The notes beneath the pieces were generated by a model that had not been told where the DNA came from, ran no database searches, and saw nothing but the letters and a program-made list of their open reading frames with translations. The position numbers and the translations under genes are program-made. Shown in pieces: positions 17,157 to 25,739 of a stretch of DNA of 64,000 nt (position 1 is its first letter; each line of letters begins with the position of its first letter). The DNA is taken from contig NZ_JYJF01000006.1 in the NCBI RefSeq assembly GCF_000955975.1, forward strand, positions 1-64,000. The letters are read 5' to 3'. The DNA comes from Saccharothrix sp. ST-888. Lineage in GTDB: Bacteria; Actinomycetota; Actinomycetes; Streptomycetales; Streptomycetaceae.

Positions 17157-18007
17157 CCACACTCGCCTCCGTCCCCCCGGCCACCCCGGCCGCGCCCGTC
17201 GCCGAACCGCCCGTCCGCTTCCGCGATTTGCTCGCCTCCGAGTGGATCAAGATACGGTCGCTGCGCTCCATCCCGTGGGTGCTGGCCTTCACCACCCTCT
17301 TCGTCATCGGATCCGCGGCCGTGGCGGCGCTGGCGGACTACCACCACCTCGCGGACCCCGGCCCGAACCCGCGGCAGTCCCACGACTTCCTGCCCTTCGA
17401 CGCCTATCCGCCGGGCGGCTACTGGACGTTGATGCTCGTCGCCGGCAGCATCGGCGCCATCACGGTGGTGAGCGAGTACAGCAGCGGCCTGATCCGCACC
17501 ACCACCGTGGCCGTCCCCGCCCGCGGCTCGGTGGTGCTGGCCAAGGCGGTCGTCACCGCCGCACTCTGGACCGCGGTCGGCACGGTCGTCTCCACCGGTT
17601 CCTTCCTGGTCTCCCAGGCCATCCTGAACGGGCGGCACGCCGGAGTCCCGATCACCCACCCCGGGGTCCTCCGGGCCCTGGCCGCGTCCGCGCTGGTGGC
17701 CCCGGTCTGCGCACTGTTCGGCCTGGGACTCGGCGTCCTGATCCGGCACAGCGCGACGACGATGGTCACCAGCACCTTCACACTGATCATCCTGCCCCCG
17801 CTCTTCTCGACGCGGACCCTCTGGTCCGCCGACGTCAACCACGCGATGCCGGTCAGCGCCTGGCAGCGCCTGGTCGAGAACTGGTCACCGGATCCCGACT
17901 CCCTCGCGTTCACCGCCACGGTCCCCGGCTCCTGGATCGTGTACGCGCTCTGGCCGCTGATCGCGGTCACGCTCGCGGTGGTCGTCGTACGGCGCCGCGA
18001 CGTGTGA
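17153..18007 (+). CDS. ABC transporter permease (ABC-2 type)
   Basis: A 284-residue permease. A proline/alanine-rich N-terminus leads into the motif FRDLLASEWIKIRSLRS, typical of ABC-2 exporters, then six hydrophobic segments. The segment YSSGLIRTTTVAVPARGSVVLAKA is the conserved cytoplasmic coupling region. It is translationally coupled to the ATPase. Together they form an exporter probably controlled by the divergent two-component system; the substrate is unknown. Confidence 0.88.
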   Translation: MTTLASVPPATPAAPVAEPPVRFRDLLASEWIKIRSLRSIPWVLAFTTLFVIGSAAVAALADYHHLADPGPNPRQSHDFLPFDAYPPGGYWTLMLVAGSIGAITVVSEYSSGLIRTTTVAVPARGSVVLAKAVVTAALWTAVGTVVSTGSFLVSQAILNGRHAGVPITHPGVLRALAASALVAPVCALFGLGLGVLIRHSATTMVTSTFTLIILPPLFSTRTLWSADVNHAMPVSAWQRLVENWSPDPDSLAFTATVPGSWIVYALWPLIAVTLAVVVVRRRDV

Positions 18008-18079
18008 ACGTGCCTCCGGGAGTGTGGGGTCGGGGCTCCGGCCGTCGACGCACGGGCCCCGCCGTGGGCCGGCCTGCCG

Positions 18080-18586
18080 CTATCGCGGTCTGTTCCGTAC
18101 GGCGTCGAGGACGGCATCCACCGCTTCGTCGGGGGACGGCGTCCGGAGTGGTCCGTCCCCGGCCCGGGGGCCGAGCACCTCCCAGCCGTGGACCACGACC
18201 GCCGGCTTGCCCGCACGCATGGCCAGCGCCACCTCGCTGAGTGTGCCCCAGCTGCCTCCCACCGCGATCACGGCGTCGCTGGTGCTGACGATCAGGCCGT
18301 TGCGGAGCTCGCCCAGTGCGGTGGCGACGGCCACGGACAGGAACGCGTTCCCGGCGTCGCGGTCCGTGCCCGGCAGGAGCCCCACCGTGGTGCCGCCCGC
18401 GTGACGTGCGCCTTCGCAGGCCGCCTCCATCACACCTCCCAGGCCACCGCAGACCACCACGGCGCCGTGCCCGGCCAGGAGAGTGCCGACGCGACGTGCC
18501 GTTGCGCTCTCCTCCCGCGTTGCGTCACCCGGACCCACGACGGCGACGTAGGGGCAGAACGGGGGTGCCGAGGCAGCTGCGGACAT
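18080..18586 (-). CDS. LOG-like / TIGR00725-type nucleotide-binding protein
   Basis: A 168-residue Rossmann protein of the LOG-like superfamily. The order YVAVVGPGDA, VVVCGGLGGVMEAACEGA, TTVGLLPG, VSTSDAVIAVGGSWGTLSEVALAMRAGKP matches the family, with the GGxGT-type nucleotide/phosphate site. True cytokinin-activating LOG enzymes have PGGxGTxxE; here GGSWGTLSE is closer to the TIGR00725 branch, whose role is unclear. The gene stands alone. Confidence 0.8.
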   Translation of the reverse strand: MSAAASAPPFCPYVAVVGPGDATREESATARRVGTLLAGHGAVVVCGGLGGVMEAACEGARHAGGTTVGLLPGTDRDAGNAFLSVAVATALGELRNGLIVSTSDAVIAVGGSWGTLSEVALAMRAGKPAVVVHGWEVLGPRAGDGPLRTPSPDEAVDAVLDAVRNRPR

Positions 18587-18810
18587 GCCGTTCGTCTCCT
18601 CCAGTCGGACAGCGGAGCCCTCCCCAGAGGCTTATAGCACCTGAACGCTTCGCCGCCCGCGAGACCCGCAGGAGAACCGGTCTCCCGGTGGACCCGTCTC
18701 CCCTGGGAAGGCCGGGCCGTCGCCCCGGCACGCGGCGATACCGACAATCGGCGATCGTCGCTGGAGACAGGCTCTGTCGGATGTCCGGGATCCGGGGCAG
18801 GATGATCCGT

Positions 18811-19227
18811 ATGAACGACGAAGCACCGCTCAGCCGGGCCGATCAGGTCCGCCTGTACCTCGCCACGGTCCAGGCCCGCATGGACCCCGACCAGTTCAGG
18901 GTGCTGGGCCGCCTGGTCACGGGGTCCGTCGGGCTGCTCACCTCCCGGAGCGACGAGATAGGCATCGACATCCGCGCCGAGGACCAGGTCCACCTCACCC
19001 CGGAGGTGACGGACGAGTTCCTGGTCGTCATGTCCATCCTGGCCACCGGCAGGATGGTCCAGCAGGTCGTCGACCTCGGCGACGGCGCAGCCACGGTGCT
19101 GGACACGGACGCAGCCGCCGACGCGGTCAAGGTCCAGGAGATACGGGAGTGGACCGCCGAACAACGCCTCAGGCGGGGAGAGGCCGACGCTGTCCTGCGT
19201 GGCATCGTCGACGCACCGCAGACCTGA
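18811..19227 (+). CDS. Hypothetical 138-residue soluble protein
   Basis: I do not recognise a family. The protein begins MNDEAPLSRADQVRLYLA and is mostly amphipathic, charged and soluble, with no signal peptide or membrane segment. The ATG at 18811 has an AGGA about ten bases upstream; an in-frame ATG at 18781 is an alternative. The codon bias is typical of the window, so it is probably a real gene. Nothing in the context suggests a function. Confidence 0.65.
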   Translation: MNDEAPLSRADQVRLYLATVQARMDPDQFRVLGRLVTGSVGLLTSRSDEIGIDIRAEDQVHLTPEVTDEFLVVMSILATGRMVQQVVDLGDGAATVLDTDAAADAVKVQEIREWTAEQRLRRGEADAVLRGIVDAPQT

Positions 19228-19899
19228 CCGGTCCGGGGTTCCGAACCGGGACGGCCCGTGTGCCGGAAGTCGCGGCCGGCCGGCCCTGTTTCCCAGGCCG
19301 GACGGATCTTCGTGGTGGACCCGCCCCGCAGCCCCCCGCCGACCCGACCCCGGCCCAGGTCCTGACCTTCGCCCGGCTGCACGCCCTCGTCTCCGGCACC
19401 TGCGACGCACGCCTCGGCGCCGAACACACGCAGCCGGCATCGCACCGGCCCGACCGGGACTTCCGTCCGGCTCACCCGCCCCGACCGCCGGCGCCGCCCA
19501 CGACTGGCTCTGCGCCGCCCTGGACGCCCAACTCGCCAGCTAGGTCTTCTCGTTCGGGCCATCCGGCCACCCCTTGCTCCCCTAAGTACCCCTGGCAGGG
19601 GCAGGCTGCTCGGCGCCCGGTTGCACATACTTGGCCGCATGGACAAGAGGTCGCAGCCGGGGCAGTCCTGCGGGCGCGCCGATCGCGGCTGCGATCGGCG
19701 GACGTCGGGCTGTCGGTGTTCGCTTCGTGAGGCCGAAGCGCCTCGGCGCACCAACCAGTGCGGTGCCAATGCTCCGGTCGAACTGGTGCTGACCGAAGAG
19801 AACTGACGCCGACTCGCCCAGACGCCCAGACGCCCAGACGAACAGTCGACATCGGTTGCGGGGAGCCCGGCGTGCTCACCGGCATCGCGGAATCGAGCG
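19228..19899. other. Long non-coding or decayed stretch
   Basis: No intact gene was found. Plus-strand sequence from about 19340 to 19543 reads like a degraded protein C-terminus split over two frames: TFARLHALVSGTCDARLGA in one, then AHDWLCAALDAQLAS and a stop in another. A family could not be assigned. At 19815-19838 an 8-base unit (CGCCCAGA) is repeated three times. Confidence 0.4.
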
Positions 19900-19910
19900 A
19901 TGCCGGTGAG
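19875..19910. terminator. Perfect 14-bp hairpin before the SMP-30-like relic
   Basis: Arms CTCACCGGCATCGC (19875-19888) and GCGATGCCGGTGAG (19897-19910) pair perfectly around an 8-base loop. There is no U-run after it. It could be a terminator-like or attenuator structure, or a palindromic operator. The only in-frame ATG for the downstream SMP-30-like frame (19900) lies within the right arm. Confidence 0.55.
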
Positions 19911-20673
19911 TGGCCCCACGCCCCCGAAAATCCGTGGAGGAACCAGGAAGAAGCTACTGGCAGTAGTGAGTTGCCTCGCCCTGGCCGCTGGAATCGGCAC
20001 CATCGCTTCGGTGCCGACGGCAGCCGCCGCTGCTGTACCCGGTGCCGCGGTCCGCTTCGCCGCGCACTTCGACCTCAGCCGGGGTCAGACACCCGAGAAC
20101 GTCACGCAGGAGCCCGACGGCGACCTCGACGTGACGTTCTCGGTGTCCCGGCAGGTGGCCAGGGTCGGTGCCGACGGTGCGACGCGCATCCTGGCCACCA
20201 TGCCGCTGCCCGCTGACGGCGGGGTCAACACGCCGGTCCTGCACTTCGCGGCCACCATGGGCATCGTCCGGGGCCAGGACGGAACCCTGTACTGCCTGTA
20301 TGCGGCCGGCAGCGCCGACCTGACCGGCGTGTGGCGGATACGTCCGCACGGGAATCCGGAACGGATCGCAGCCCTGCCCGCCAACGGCCTGCCCAACGGA
20401 ATGGCGCTGGACCCGCGAAGCAGTGTGCTCTACGTCGCCGACAGTGTGCTCGGCACGATCTGGACCGTTCCCACCACCGGCGGTGCGGCGGCCGCCCGGA
20501 CTCACCCGGACGGTCGACCCGCGCAGACCGCTTCGGCGCCTCCCGCCCGGGGTGAGTGCGGCGCCGCCGAGCGGGATCGGTGTGCGGATGATCTGCTGGG
20601 GCAGGCGCGGGCCGGACTTCGCCCCCTCGCGCGCCGTCCCGGCGCGCCCGTCCCCGGAGGACTCCATGGCTGA
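19900..20673 (+). pseudogene. Truncated secreted SMP-30/gluconolactonase-like beta-propeller protein
   Basis: The frame encodes a signal peptide (RKKLLAVVSCLALAAG...TAAAAA) and the first blades of a six-bladed propeller lactonase-like protein (RGQTPENVTQEPDGDLDVTFS; NGLPNGMALDPRSSVLYVADSVLGTIWTV). After TTGGAA at about 20490 the similarity stops, and the tail is low-complexity sequence running into the bacterioferritin start. A normal protein has about 330 residues. A good ribosome site (GGAGGA, 19936-19941) is followed by no start codon. The ATG used here lies in a hairpin, so the start may also be lost. Confidence 0.65.
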
Positions 20674-21196
20674 CTTCCTGACCGATGTCCATGAGCTGCG
20701 GGCCAAGGCCCGCGCCGAGATCATGAACGGCCCGGTCACCGATGCGTACCACGCGGACCTGCCCCGGGTGATCGAACTGCTCAACACCGCCCTGGCCACC
20801 GAGATCGTCTGCACGCTCCGCTACCGCCAGCACCACTTCATGGCGAAGGGGCTCGACTCGGAGCCGGTCGCCCAGGAGTTCCTGGAGCACTCCAACGAGG
20901 AGCAGGGGCACGCCGACCTGCTCGCGGGCCGGATCGCCCAGCTCGGCGGCACACCCGACCTGGACCCGGAGCGGGTGGTCGGACGCGCCCACTCCGAGTA
21001 CGTCCCCGCCACGGACCTCAGGCAGATGATCCGGGAGAACCTGGTGGCGGAGCGGATCGCCATCGCCTCCTACAGCGAGATGATCGAATGGCTCGGGGAC
21101 GGCGACCCGACCACGAGGCGGATCCTGGAGGAGATCCTGGCCCGCGAGGAGGAGCACGCCGACGACATGCTCACCTTCCTGGAGTCCGACCGCTGA
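20666..21196 (+). CDS. Bacterioferritin-like di-iron protein
   Basis: A 176-residue four-helix ferritin-like protein. The di-iron ligands appear in order: ALATEIVCTLRY (Glu), EEQGHADLL (Glu and His), LVAERIAIASY (Glu) and LAREEEHADDM (Glu and His). It stores or oxidises iron in the cytoplasm. No haem-ligand Met is obvious, so it may be a non-haem ferritin/Dps-like member. The ATG at 20666 has GGAGG ten bases before; the frame is open upstream but only as the shadow of the SMP-30 relic. Confidence 0.88.
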   Translation: MADFLTDVHELRAKARAEIMNGPVTDAYHADLPRVIELLNTALATEIVCTLRYRQHHFMAKGLDSEPVAQEFLEHSNEEQGHADLLAGRIAQLGGTPDLDPERVVGRAHSEYVPATDLRQMIRENLVAERIAIASYSEMIEWLGDGDPTTRRILEEILAREEEHADDMLTFLESDR

Positions 21197-21220
21197 GACC
21201 GCTCACTTTCACCGGCGGCG

Positions 21221-21724
21221 TCAGTCCAGCGGGAGGTGGGCGCGGACGCGCTTGCCGCCGGCGTGGCGGTCGATCTCGCAGCGTCGGCAGAGTGCCAGGA
21301 CGATCTCCAGCCCGTGCCGACCGACCCGCTGCGGGTCCGGCGAGCGTGGAGCGGGGAGCGTGGCCTCGGTGTCCCAGACGGTGACCCGGACGTCGTCGGC
21401 CGTGAGTTCGAGATCCAGCAGGCAGGGGCCGGGCGCGTACTTCGCGGCGTTGGTGACGAGTTCGCTGACGACCAGCCGCACCGTTTCGGCGGCCACCGCG
21501 GTGACCGGGACGCCGTAGACCGTCTGCACCTCGGCCAGGAAGTCGGTGGCGAAGCGCCGGGCCGCAGCGATGGTGCCCGGTCTGCCGTCGTACGTGGCGC
21601 CGGCCCACAGCCGTACCCGGCTTTCGAGCTGCCCGTCCAGCGGTCCTGCCTCCAACACGTCCTGCACCTTCCCCCCGGTACGCGGGCCCGGGTCCACCCT
21701 GGTCTCCGCGCCGCCTACCCGCAC
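21221..21724 (-). CDS. Anti-sigma-factor-type ATP-binding protein (RsbW-like HATPase)
   Basis: A 167-residue single HATPase domain of the RsbW/SpoIIAB group, with the N-box (VRLVVSELVTNAAKYA), DVRVTVWDTEA and a RHGLEIVLALC glycine/histidine stretch. Streptomycetes carry dozens of such proteins, which bind anti-anti-sigma factors or act in signalling. The first 40 residues are not part of the domain, so the true start may be further in. It sits next to a kinase relic on the same strand. Confidence 0.85.
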   Translation of the reverse strand: MRVGGAETRVDPGPRTGGKVQDVLEAGPLDGQLESRVRLWAGATYDGRPGTIAAARRFATDFLAEVQTVYGVPVTAVAAETVRLVVSELVTNAAKYAPGPCLLDLELTADDVRVTVWDTEATLPAPRSPDPQRVGRHGLEIVLALCRRCEIDRHAGGKRVRAHLPLD

Positions 21725-22008
21725 ACCGGAGATTCATTCGGGCCGTCGCCGAACGGCGGTGTCCCGCCCGCGACGTAGACGGCCAGCGCACCCAGGGCGA
21801 AGACGTCGGTGGCCGGTCCGGTCGGTCTGCCCAGGGCCTGCTCGGGTGCCATGAAGGCCGGTGAGCCGATCCGCAGGCCGGTTCCGGTGAGAGCACTGGC
21901 GTCGGCGGCTCGGGCGATGCCGAAGTCGATGACGCGCGGGCCGTCGGCGGCGATCAGGACGTTGGCGGGCTTCAGGTCACGGTGCACCACGCCGACGTGG
22001 TCATGGTG
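21715..22008 (-). pseudogene. Fragment of a PknB-type Ser/Thr protein kinase
   Basis: The minus strand encodes only the middle of the kinase C-lobe: VVHRDLKPANVLIAADGPRVIDFGIA (catalytic and DFG loops), GSPAFMAPEQALG (APE motif) and TDVFALGALAVYVAGGTPPFGDG. Then it stops. The N-lobe with the P-loop and catalytic lysine is missing, and so is everything after subdomain IX. Both ends are cut, so this is a relic. It overlaps the start of the HATPase gene by ten bases. Confidence 0.85.
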
Positions 22009-22109
22009 GTTCTCCGGGCGGGTAGGCGAATGCGGCCCGCGCGCGCCACGAGGTATGCCCGCGCGGTCCGGCGGCGGTGCGTCGCTCCGAGTGACATCGG
22101 ATCCTACCA

Positions 22110-22125
22110 GACTGTAATTTCAGTC
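22110..22125. promoter_or_regulatory. TetR operator 1 (GACTG-N6-CAGTC) before the regulator gene
   Basis: The inverted repeat GACTG-taattt-CAGTC lies 48 bases before the TetR start. It has the same arms and spacer length as the site at 23084-23099, so the regulator probably represses itself. Confidence 0.7.
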
Positions 22126-22173
22126 AGGAATGAGGTTCGGGCCGGGGCGGAACCCCAGGTAGGGTGTTGGGCT

Positions 22174-22749
22174 GTGGCTGACCGTAGAACAGCAATCATG
22201 GAAGCGGCCGCGCGGGTCATCGCCCGGCGCGGAGTCCGCGGCCTGCGGGTGGAGGAACTCGCGGCCGAGGCGGGCGTGTCCACCGCGCTGATCTACTACC
22301 ACTTCAAGGACCGCACCGGGATTCTGCGGGCGACGCTGGAGTTCATCAGCGACCGCGCCGAGCGGTACACGACGGAGCGGGAAACCGGCGCCCAACCACT
22401 CGATGCACGAGGCGAGTTGGAGCAGACGCTGCTGCTGGAGCTCCAGGACACCGCCGAGGTGCGGGAGAACAGCGCGGCCTGGGGAGAGCTGCGGGCGAGT
22501 GCGGTGTTCGACCCCGAACTGCGGGAGGACCTGGCGCGGGCCACGCTCGTGTGGGTGCAGGAGGTCGCCGAACTGCTGGGCCGGGTCCGGCCGATGGGCG
22601 GGGCTGCCGCGCTGGCCGGCTCGGCCGAGCGCCTGACCGCGCTCCTGGAGGGCCTGAGCGTGCGCTGGCTCAGCGGCAGTCTGCCGTTGGCGCACGCGCG
22701 CGAACTGATGGCGGGTGCGATCGACGCCGAGCTGCAGCGACTGCGCTGA
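22174..22749 (+). CDS. TetR-family transcriptional regulator
   Basis: A 191-residue repressor. The N-terminal HTH (AIMEAAARVIARRGVRGLRVEELAAEAGVSTALIYYHF) is typical TetR, and the C-terminal ligand domain is helical and ends at AELQRLR. The GTG at 22174 starts VADRRTAI, the usual distance from the HTH. The same GACTG-N6-CAGTC palindrome sits before this gene and before the deiminase genes, so its target is very likely the deiminase pair. A polyamine-type ligand is an inference. Confidence 0.9.
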   Translation: MADRRTAIMEAAARVIARRGVRGLRVEELAAEAGVSTALIYYHFKDRTGILRATLEFISDRAERYTTERETGAQPLDARGELEQTLLLELQDTAEVRENSAAWGELRASAVFDPELREDLARATLVWVQEVAELLGRVRPMGGAAALAGSAERLTALLEGLSVRWLSGSLPLAHARELMAGAIDAELQRLR

Positions 22750-23266
22750 CAGCTGGGCAGTGAAGGCCGGGCTGTGAAGTTCGGATGCTGACGGCCGGGC
22801 GCTGAAGGCCCGTGTCCGAGGTGGCGGACGGCGCTCGTCCGGCCTCGAAGAAGGCGTTCGGGCTGCTCGCCGCAGGTGCCCGAGCGCTGTTTCCACGCCA
22901 ACCCGTCGATCGGCCGGGGCCGCTCGCGCCGCCCGGCTGCTGTAGACCGGCCAGGCTACCCGCGCCGCCGGTCCGCTGTCCGCGTTCGCCCTCCCGTGGG
23001 CTCGCCTGGGCTCACCGCTCGCCGCAATTCCCGTAGGCGTTCACCGCTGTGGGTGGGGTGGCACGCACACTTTCTCCATTCTTGACTGAATTTTCAGTCA
23101 GTGTCACAGTGTGGGTACGGCAGCGCCAGGTACGAGTGGCGCCCGGTGACCCCGCCCGTTGGTGAATGCGGGCGGGTGGGCAGCGGCTGCCGTAGGACCG
23201 GCATCGGGGTGTCGACCGGAGGGGTGTCCCGCCGACTCGGCACGCAATACTTGATCTGGAGACCTC
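22750..23266. other. Intergenic region with the deiminase promoter
   Basis: There is no coding sequence that I can support. The last 190 bases hold the operator/promoter at 23082-23110 and a roughly 150-base untranslated leader before the first deiminase. The first 300 bases are GC-rich and featureless. Confidence 0.5.
23082..23110 (+). promoter_or_regulatory. Deiminase promoter overlapped by TetR operator 2
   Basis: The -35 box TTGACT (23082-23087), 17-base spacer and -10-like CACAGT (23105-23110) form a plausible promoter. The palindrome TGACTGAA-tt-TTCAGTCA (23083-23100) covers the -35 box and spacer, so a bound TetR dimer would block RNA polymerase. Confidence 0.7.
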
Positions 23267-24427
23267 ATGAGTGATCCGTACAGTGTCAGCCGCACGTTCG
23301 GCAGTCGGTTCTTCGGGGCGACGCCCTCACGCAGAGGGGTCCTGGGCGCCGCCGGTCTCGGTGTGGCCGGGGCGGCCCTGGGCTCGGTGGTGGGTGCCGC
23401 GCAGCCTGCGAGCGCGGCGGCCCCGAACTGGTGGGTGGACCGGGACGACGTACCCCACGCACGTACCTGGATGTCCTGGCCGTCCCGCAAGTCCATCTGG
23501 GGCCGGCAACTGGGCGGCGTACAGCAGGACATCGCCCTGATCGCCCGGACGATCGCACGCTACGAGCCGCTGGTCATGGCGGCCCCGGACGAGGAGAGTG
23601 CCGCCGCCGCCCGGTCCTTGTGCGGCCCGGGTGTCAGCGTGATCAGCTCGATCCCCACGGACGATCTCTGGATGCGCGACATCGCGCCGGTCTTCCGGCG
23701 GGACGGCCGCGGCGGGCTCGACGCCGTCGGCCTCAACTTCAACGGCTGGGGCAACAAGCAGACCCACGACGACGACGCCCTGGTCGCGCGGAACGTCGCC
23801 GACTACGACGGTCTGCGCTTCAGCAGGGCGGACTTCGTCGGTGAGGGAGGGGCGATCGAGACGGACGGCGACGGCACCGTTATGGCCACCGAGAGCAGCC
23901 TCGTGAACAAGAACCGCAATCGCGGGATGAGCCGGGACGAGATCGAGGACGCGGTCCTGCGCGCCTACGGCGCGGACAAGATGATCTGGGTGCCCGGTAT
24001 CAAGGGCAAGGACATCACGGACGACCACATCGACGTCACCTCGCGGTTCGTCCGGCCGGGCGTCGTGATGGTGCAGCTGCCCCCGGCGGACCGCACCGAC
24101 GTGTGGGCCAGGGACGCCCGCGAGCAGTTCGGCATCCTCGCGGGGGCCACCGACGCCAGGGGCCGGAGACTGCAGGTGATCCGGGTGGACGGCCCCGACA
24201 CCGTGAGGTCCCGCGACCCCAAGTTCGTCGACTCGTACCTCAACTTCCACCTGGTCAACGGTGCTGTGATCACCGCGCAGTTCGGCGACGTGGTGAAGGA
24301 CGCGGCGGCGAGGCAGACCCTGGCCGGAGCCTTCCCCGGGCGCGAGGTGGTCCAGCTCGACGTCGACCGCCTGATGTCCGGCGGCGGTGGGATCCACTGC
24401 TCCACGATGCACGAACCGCTGCCGTAG
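23267..24427 (+). CDS. Exported agmatine deiminase/PPAD-family protein 1
   Basis: A 386-residue guanidino-group hydrolase of the agmatine deiminase/bacterial peptidylarginine deiminase family. A Tat signal (SRRGVLGAAG at 21-30, hydrophobic stretch, ASA cleavage near 50) precedes the alpha/beta propeller. The catalytic set is present: DDLWMRD (132-138), EGGAIETDG (193-201), DDHID with His254, and GGGGIHCST with nucleophile Cys378. It would convert agmatine or an arginine-like guanidine to the ureido product outside the cytoplasm, which is unusual because agmatine deiminases are normally cytosolic. It is under the TetR operator and is followed 136 bases later by a paralogue. Confidence 0.9.
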   Translation: MSDPYSVSRTFGSRFFGATPSRRGVLGAAGLGVAGAALGSVVGAAQPASAAAPNWWVDRDDVPHARTWMSWPSRKSIWGRQLGGVQQDIALIARTIARYEPLVMAAPDEESAAAARSLCGPGVSVISSIPTDDLWMRDIAPVFRRDGRGGLDAVGLNFNGWGNKQTHDDDALVARNVADYDGLRFSRADFVGEGGAIETDGDGTVMATESSLVNKNRNRGMSRDEIEDAVLRAYGADKMIWVPGIKGKDITDDHIDVTSRFVRPGVVMVQLPPADRTDVWARDAREQFGILAGATDARGRRLQVIRVDGPDTVRSRDPKFVDSYLNFHLVNGAVITAQFGDVVKDAAARQTLAGAFPGREVVQLDVDRLMSGGGGIHCSTMHEPLP

Positions 24428-24563
24428 CCTGGATCCGGGCCCGGACCAGATGCAGCGGATTCCCCAGACCGCGAAGACCGCCTGGCTGCCCTGCCCCGCA
24501 GCCGGACGAAGTGGGGTGTCCACGCCCCAGAAAAAGCTCACCTTTTCTCTGTCGGAGTGTCCT

Positions 24564-25739
24564 GTGTCAGATTCCTCCTTCTCCCGTCGGACGATGCTGC
24601 GGTCCGTGGCCGGTGTCGGCCTGTTGGCCTTCGGAGGCGCGGCGTGCGTCCCGTCGGGCGACGACGAGACGGACGGAGCGCCGGCCCCGGGTGCCGCCCA
24701 GCCGTCGGCGCCGGGTGGGACGCAGGGGCGTCGGTTCGGCGCGGAGTGGGAGAGCCACGAGCGGACGTTCATGGCCTGGCCGGCCTCGACCGGCATCTGG
24801 GACAGCCAGCTGCCGGACGTCCGCTCGGACATCGCGGGTCTGGCGCGGGCCGTCGCGGGCTACGAGCCGGTGGTGATGTTCGCGCGGCCGGGGCAGGCGG
24901 ATGCCGCGCAGCGGGCGTGCGGGTCCGAGGTGGAGGTCGTCCCGCTGCCCGTGGACGATCTGTGGGCGCGGGACTCCATCTCGGTTTTCGTGGAGGACGC
25001 GGGCACGCTCAAGGGCGTCGACTTCAACTTCAGCGGCTGGGGGAACAAGCAGAAGGAGCACGGCAACGACAGCAAGCTCGCCGCTGCGGTACTGGGCAAG
25101 TACGGCATTCCGCGGATCACGACGCCGGTGGTCGCCGAAGGCGGCTCCTTCGAGACCGACGGCCAGGGGACCCTGCTGGTCACCGAGAGCTCGGTGGTCA
25201 ACGAGCGCCGCAACCCGGGCAAGAGCCGGGAGCAGATCGAGGCCGAGCTGAAGCAGGCGCTGGGCGTCACGAAGGTGATCTGGTTCGCCGGTGTGCGTGA
25301 CAAGGACATCACCGACGCACACGTCGACTGCCTGGTGCGGTTCGCGGCCCCGGGTGTCGTGATCCTGGACCAGCCGTTCCCCGGAGCCCCCGACGACGTC
25401 TGGTCGCGTTCCGCCGCCCAGGCCAAGGAGGTGCTCAAGGACGCGACGGACGCGAACGGCAAGCGCCTTCAGGTGATCGAGCTGCCCCAGCCCGACCCGG
25501 ACAGGATCACCGGCCGGGGCGACGCCTTCGTGTCCTCGTACATCAACTTCTACGTCGCCAACAAGTCGCTGTTCATGCCCCGGTTCGGTGACGCCGCAGC
25601 CGACGACCGGGCGCGGCAGATCCTGCGCGACCAGTTCCCCGGCCGTGACATCGTGCAGCTGAAGATCGACAACATCGCCTCCGGCGGCGGCGGCATCCAC
25701 TGCTCGACGCACGACCAGCCCGGCAAGCCTGCGGCCTGA
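24564..25739 (+). CDS. Exported agmatine deiminase/PPAD-family protein 2 (probable lipoprotein)
   Basis: A 391-residue paralogue of the preceding gene. The N-terminus has a twin-arginine motif (SRRTML, 7-12) and a hydrophobic stretch ending at Cys28 (GGAAC), a weak lipobox, so the protein may be a Tat lipoprotein. The active-site order is conserved: DDLWARDS, EGGSFETDG, DAHVD and GGGGIHCST. The GTG at 24564 has GGAG seven bases upstream. The two proteins align over their whole length, so they arose by tandem duplication. They may act on different guanidines or at different locations (free versus membrane-anchored). Confidence 0.88.
   Translation: MSDSSFSRRTMLRSVAGVGLLAFGGAACVPSGDDETDGAPAPGAAQPSAPGGTQGRRFGAEWESHERTFMAWPASTGIWDSQLPDVRSDIAGLARAVAGYEPVVMFARPGQADAAQRACGSEVEVVPLPVDDLWARDSISVFVEDAGTLKGVDFNFSGWGNKQKEHGNDSKLAAAVLGKYGIPRITTPVVAEGGSFETDGQGTLLVTESSVVNERRNPGKSREQIEAELKQALGVTKVIWFAGVRDKDITDAHVDCLVRFAAPGVVILDQPFPGAPDDVWSRSAAQAKEVLKDATDANGKRLQVIELPQPDPDRITGRGDAFVSSYINFYVANKSLFMPRFGDAAADDRARQILRDQFPGRDIVQLKIDNIASGGGGIHCSTHDQPGKPAA

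Noticed and set aside
19815..19838. Three 8-base repeats that could suggest a CRISPR or minisatellite
   Set aside because: Too short and without spacers; simple slippage repeat.
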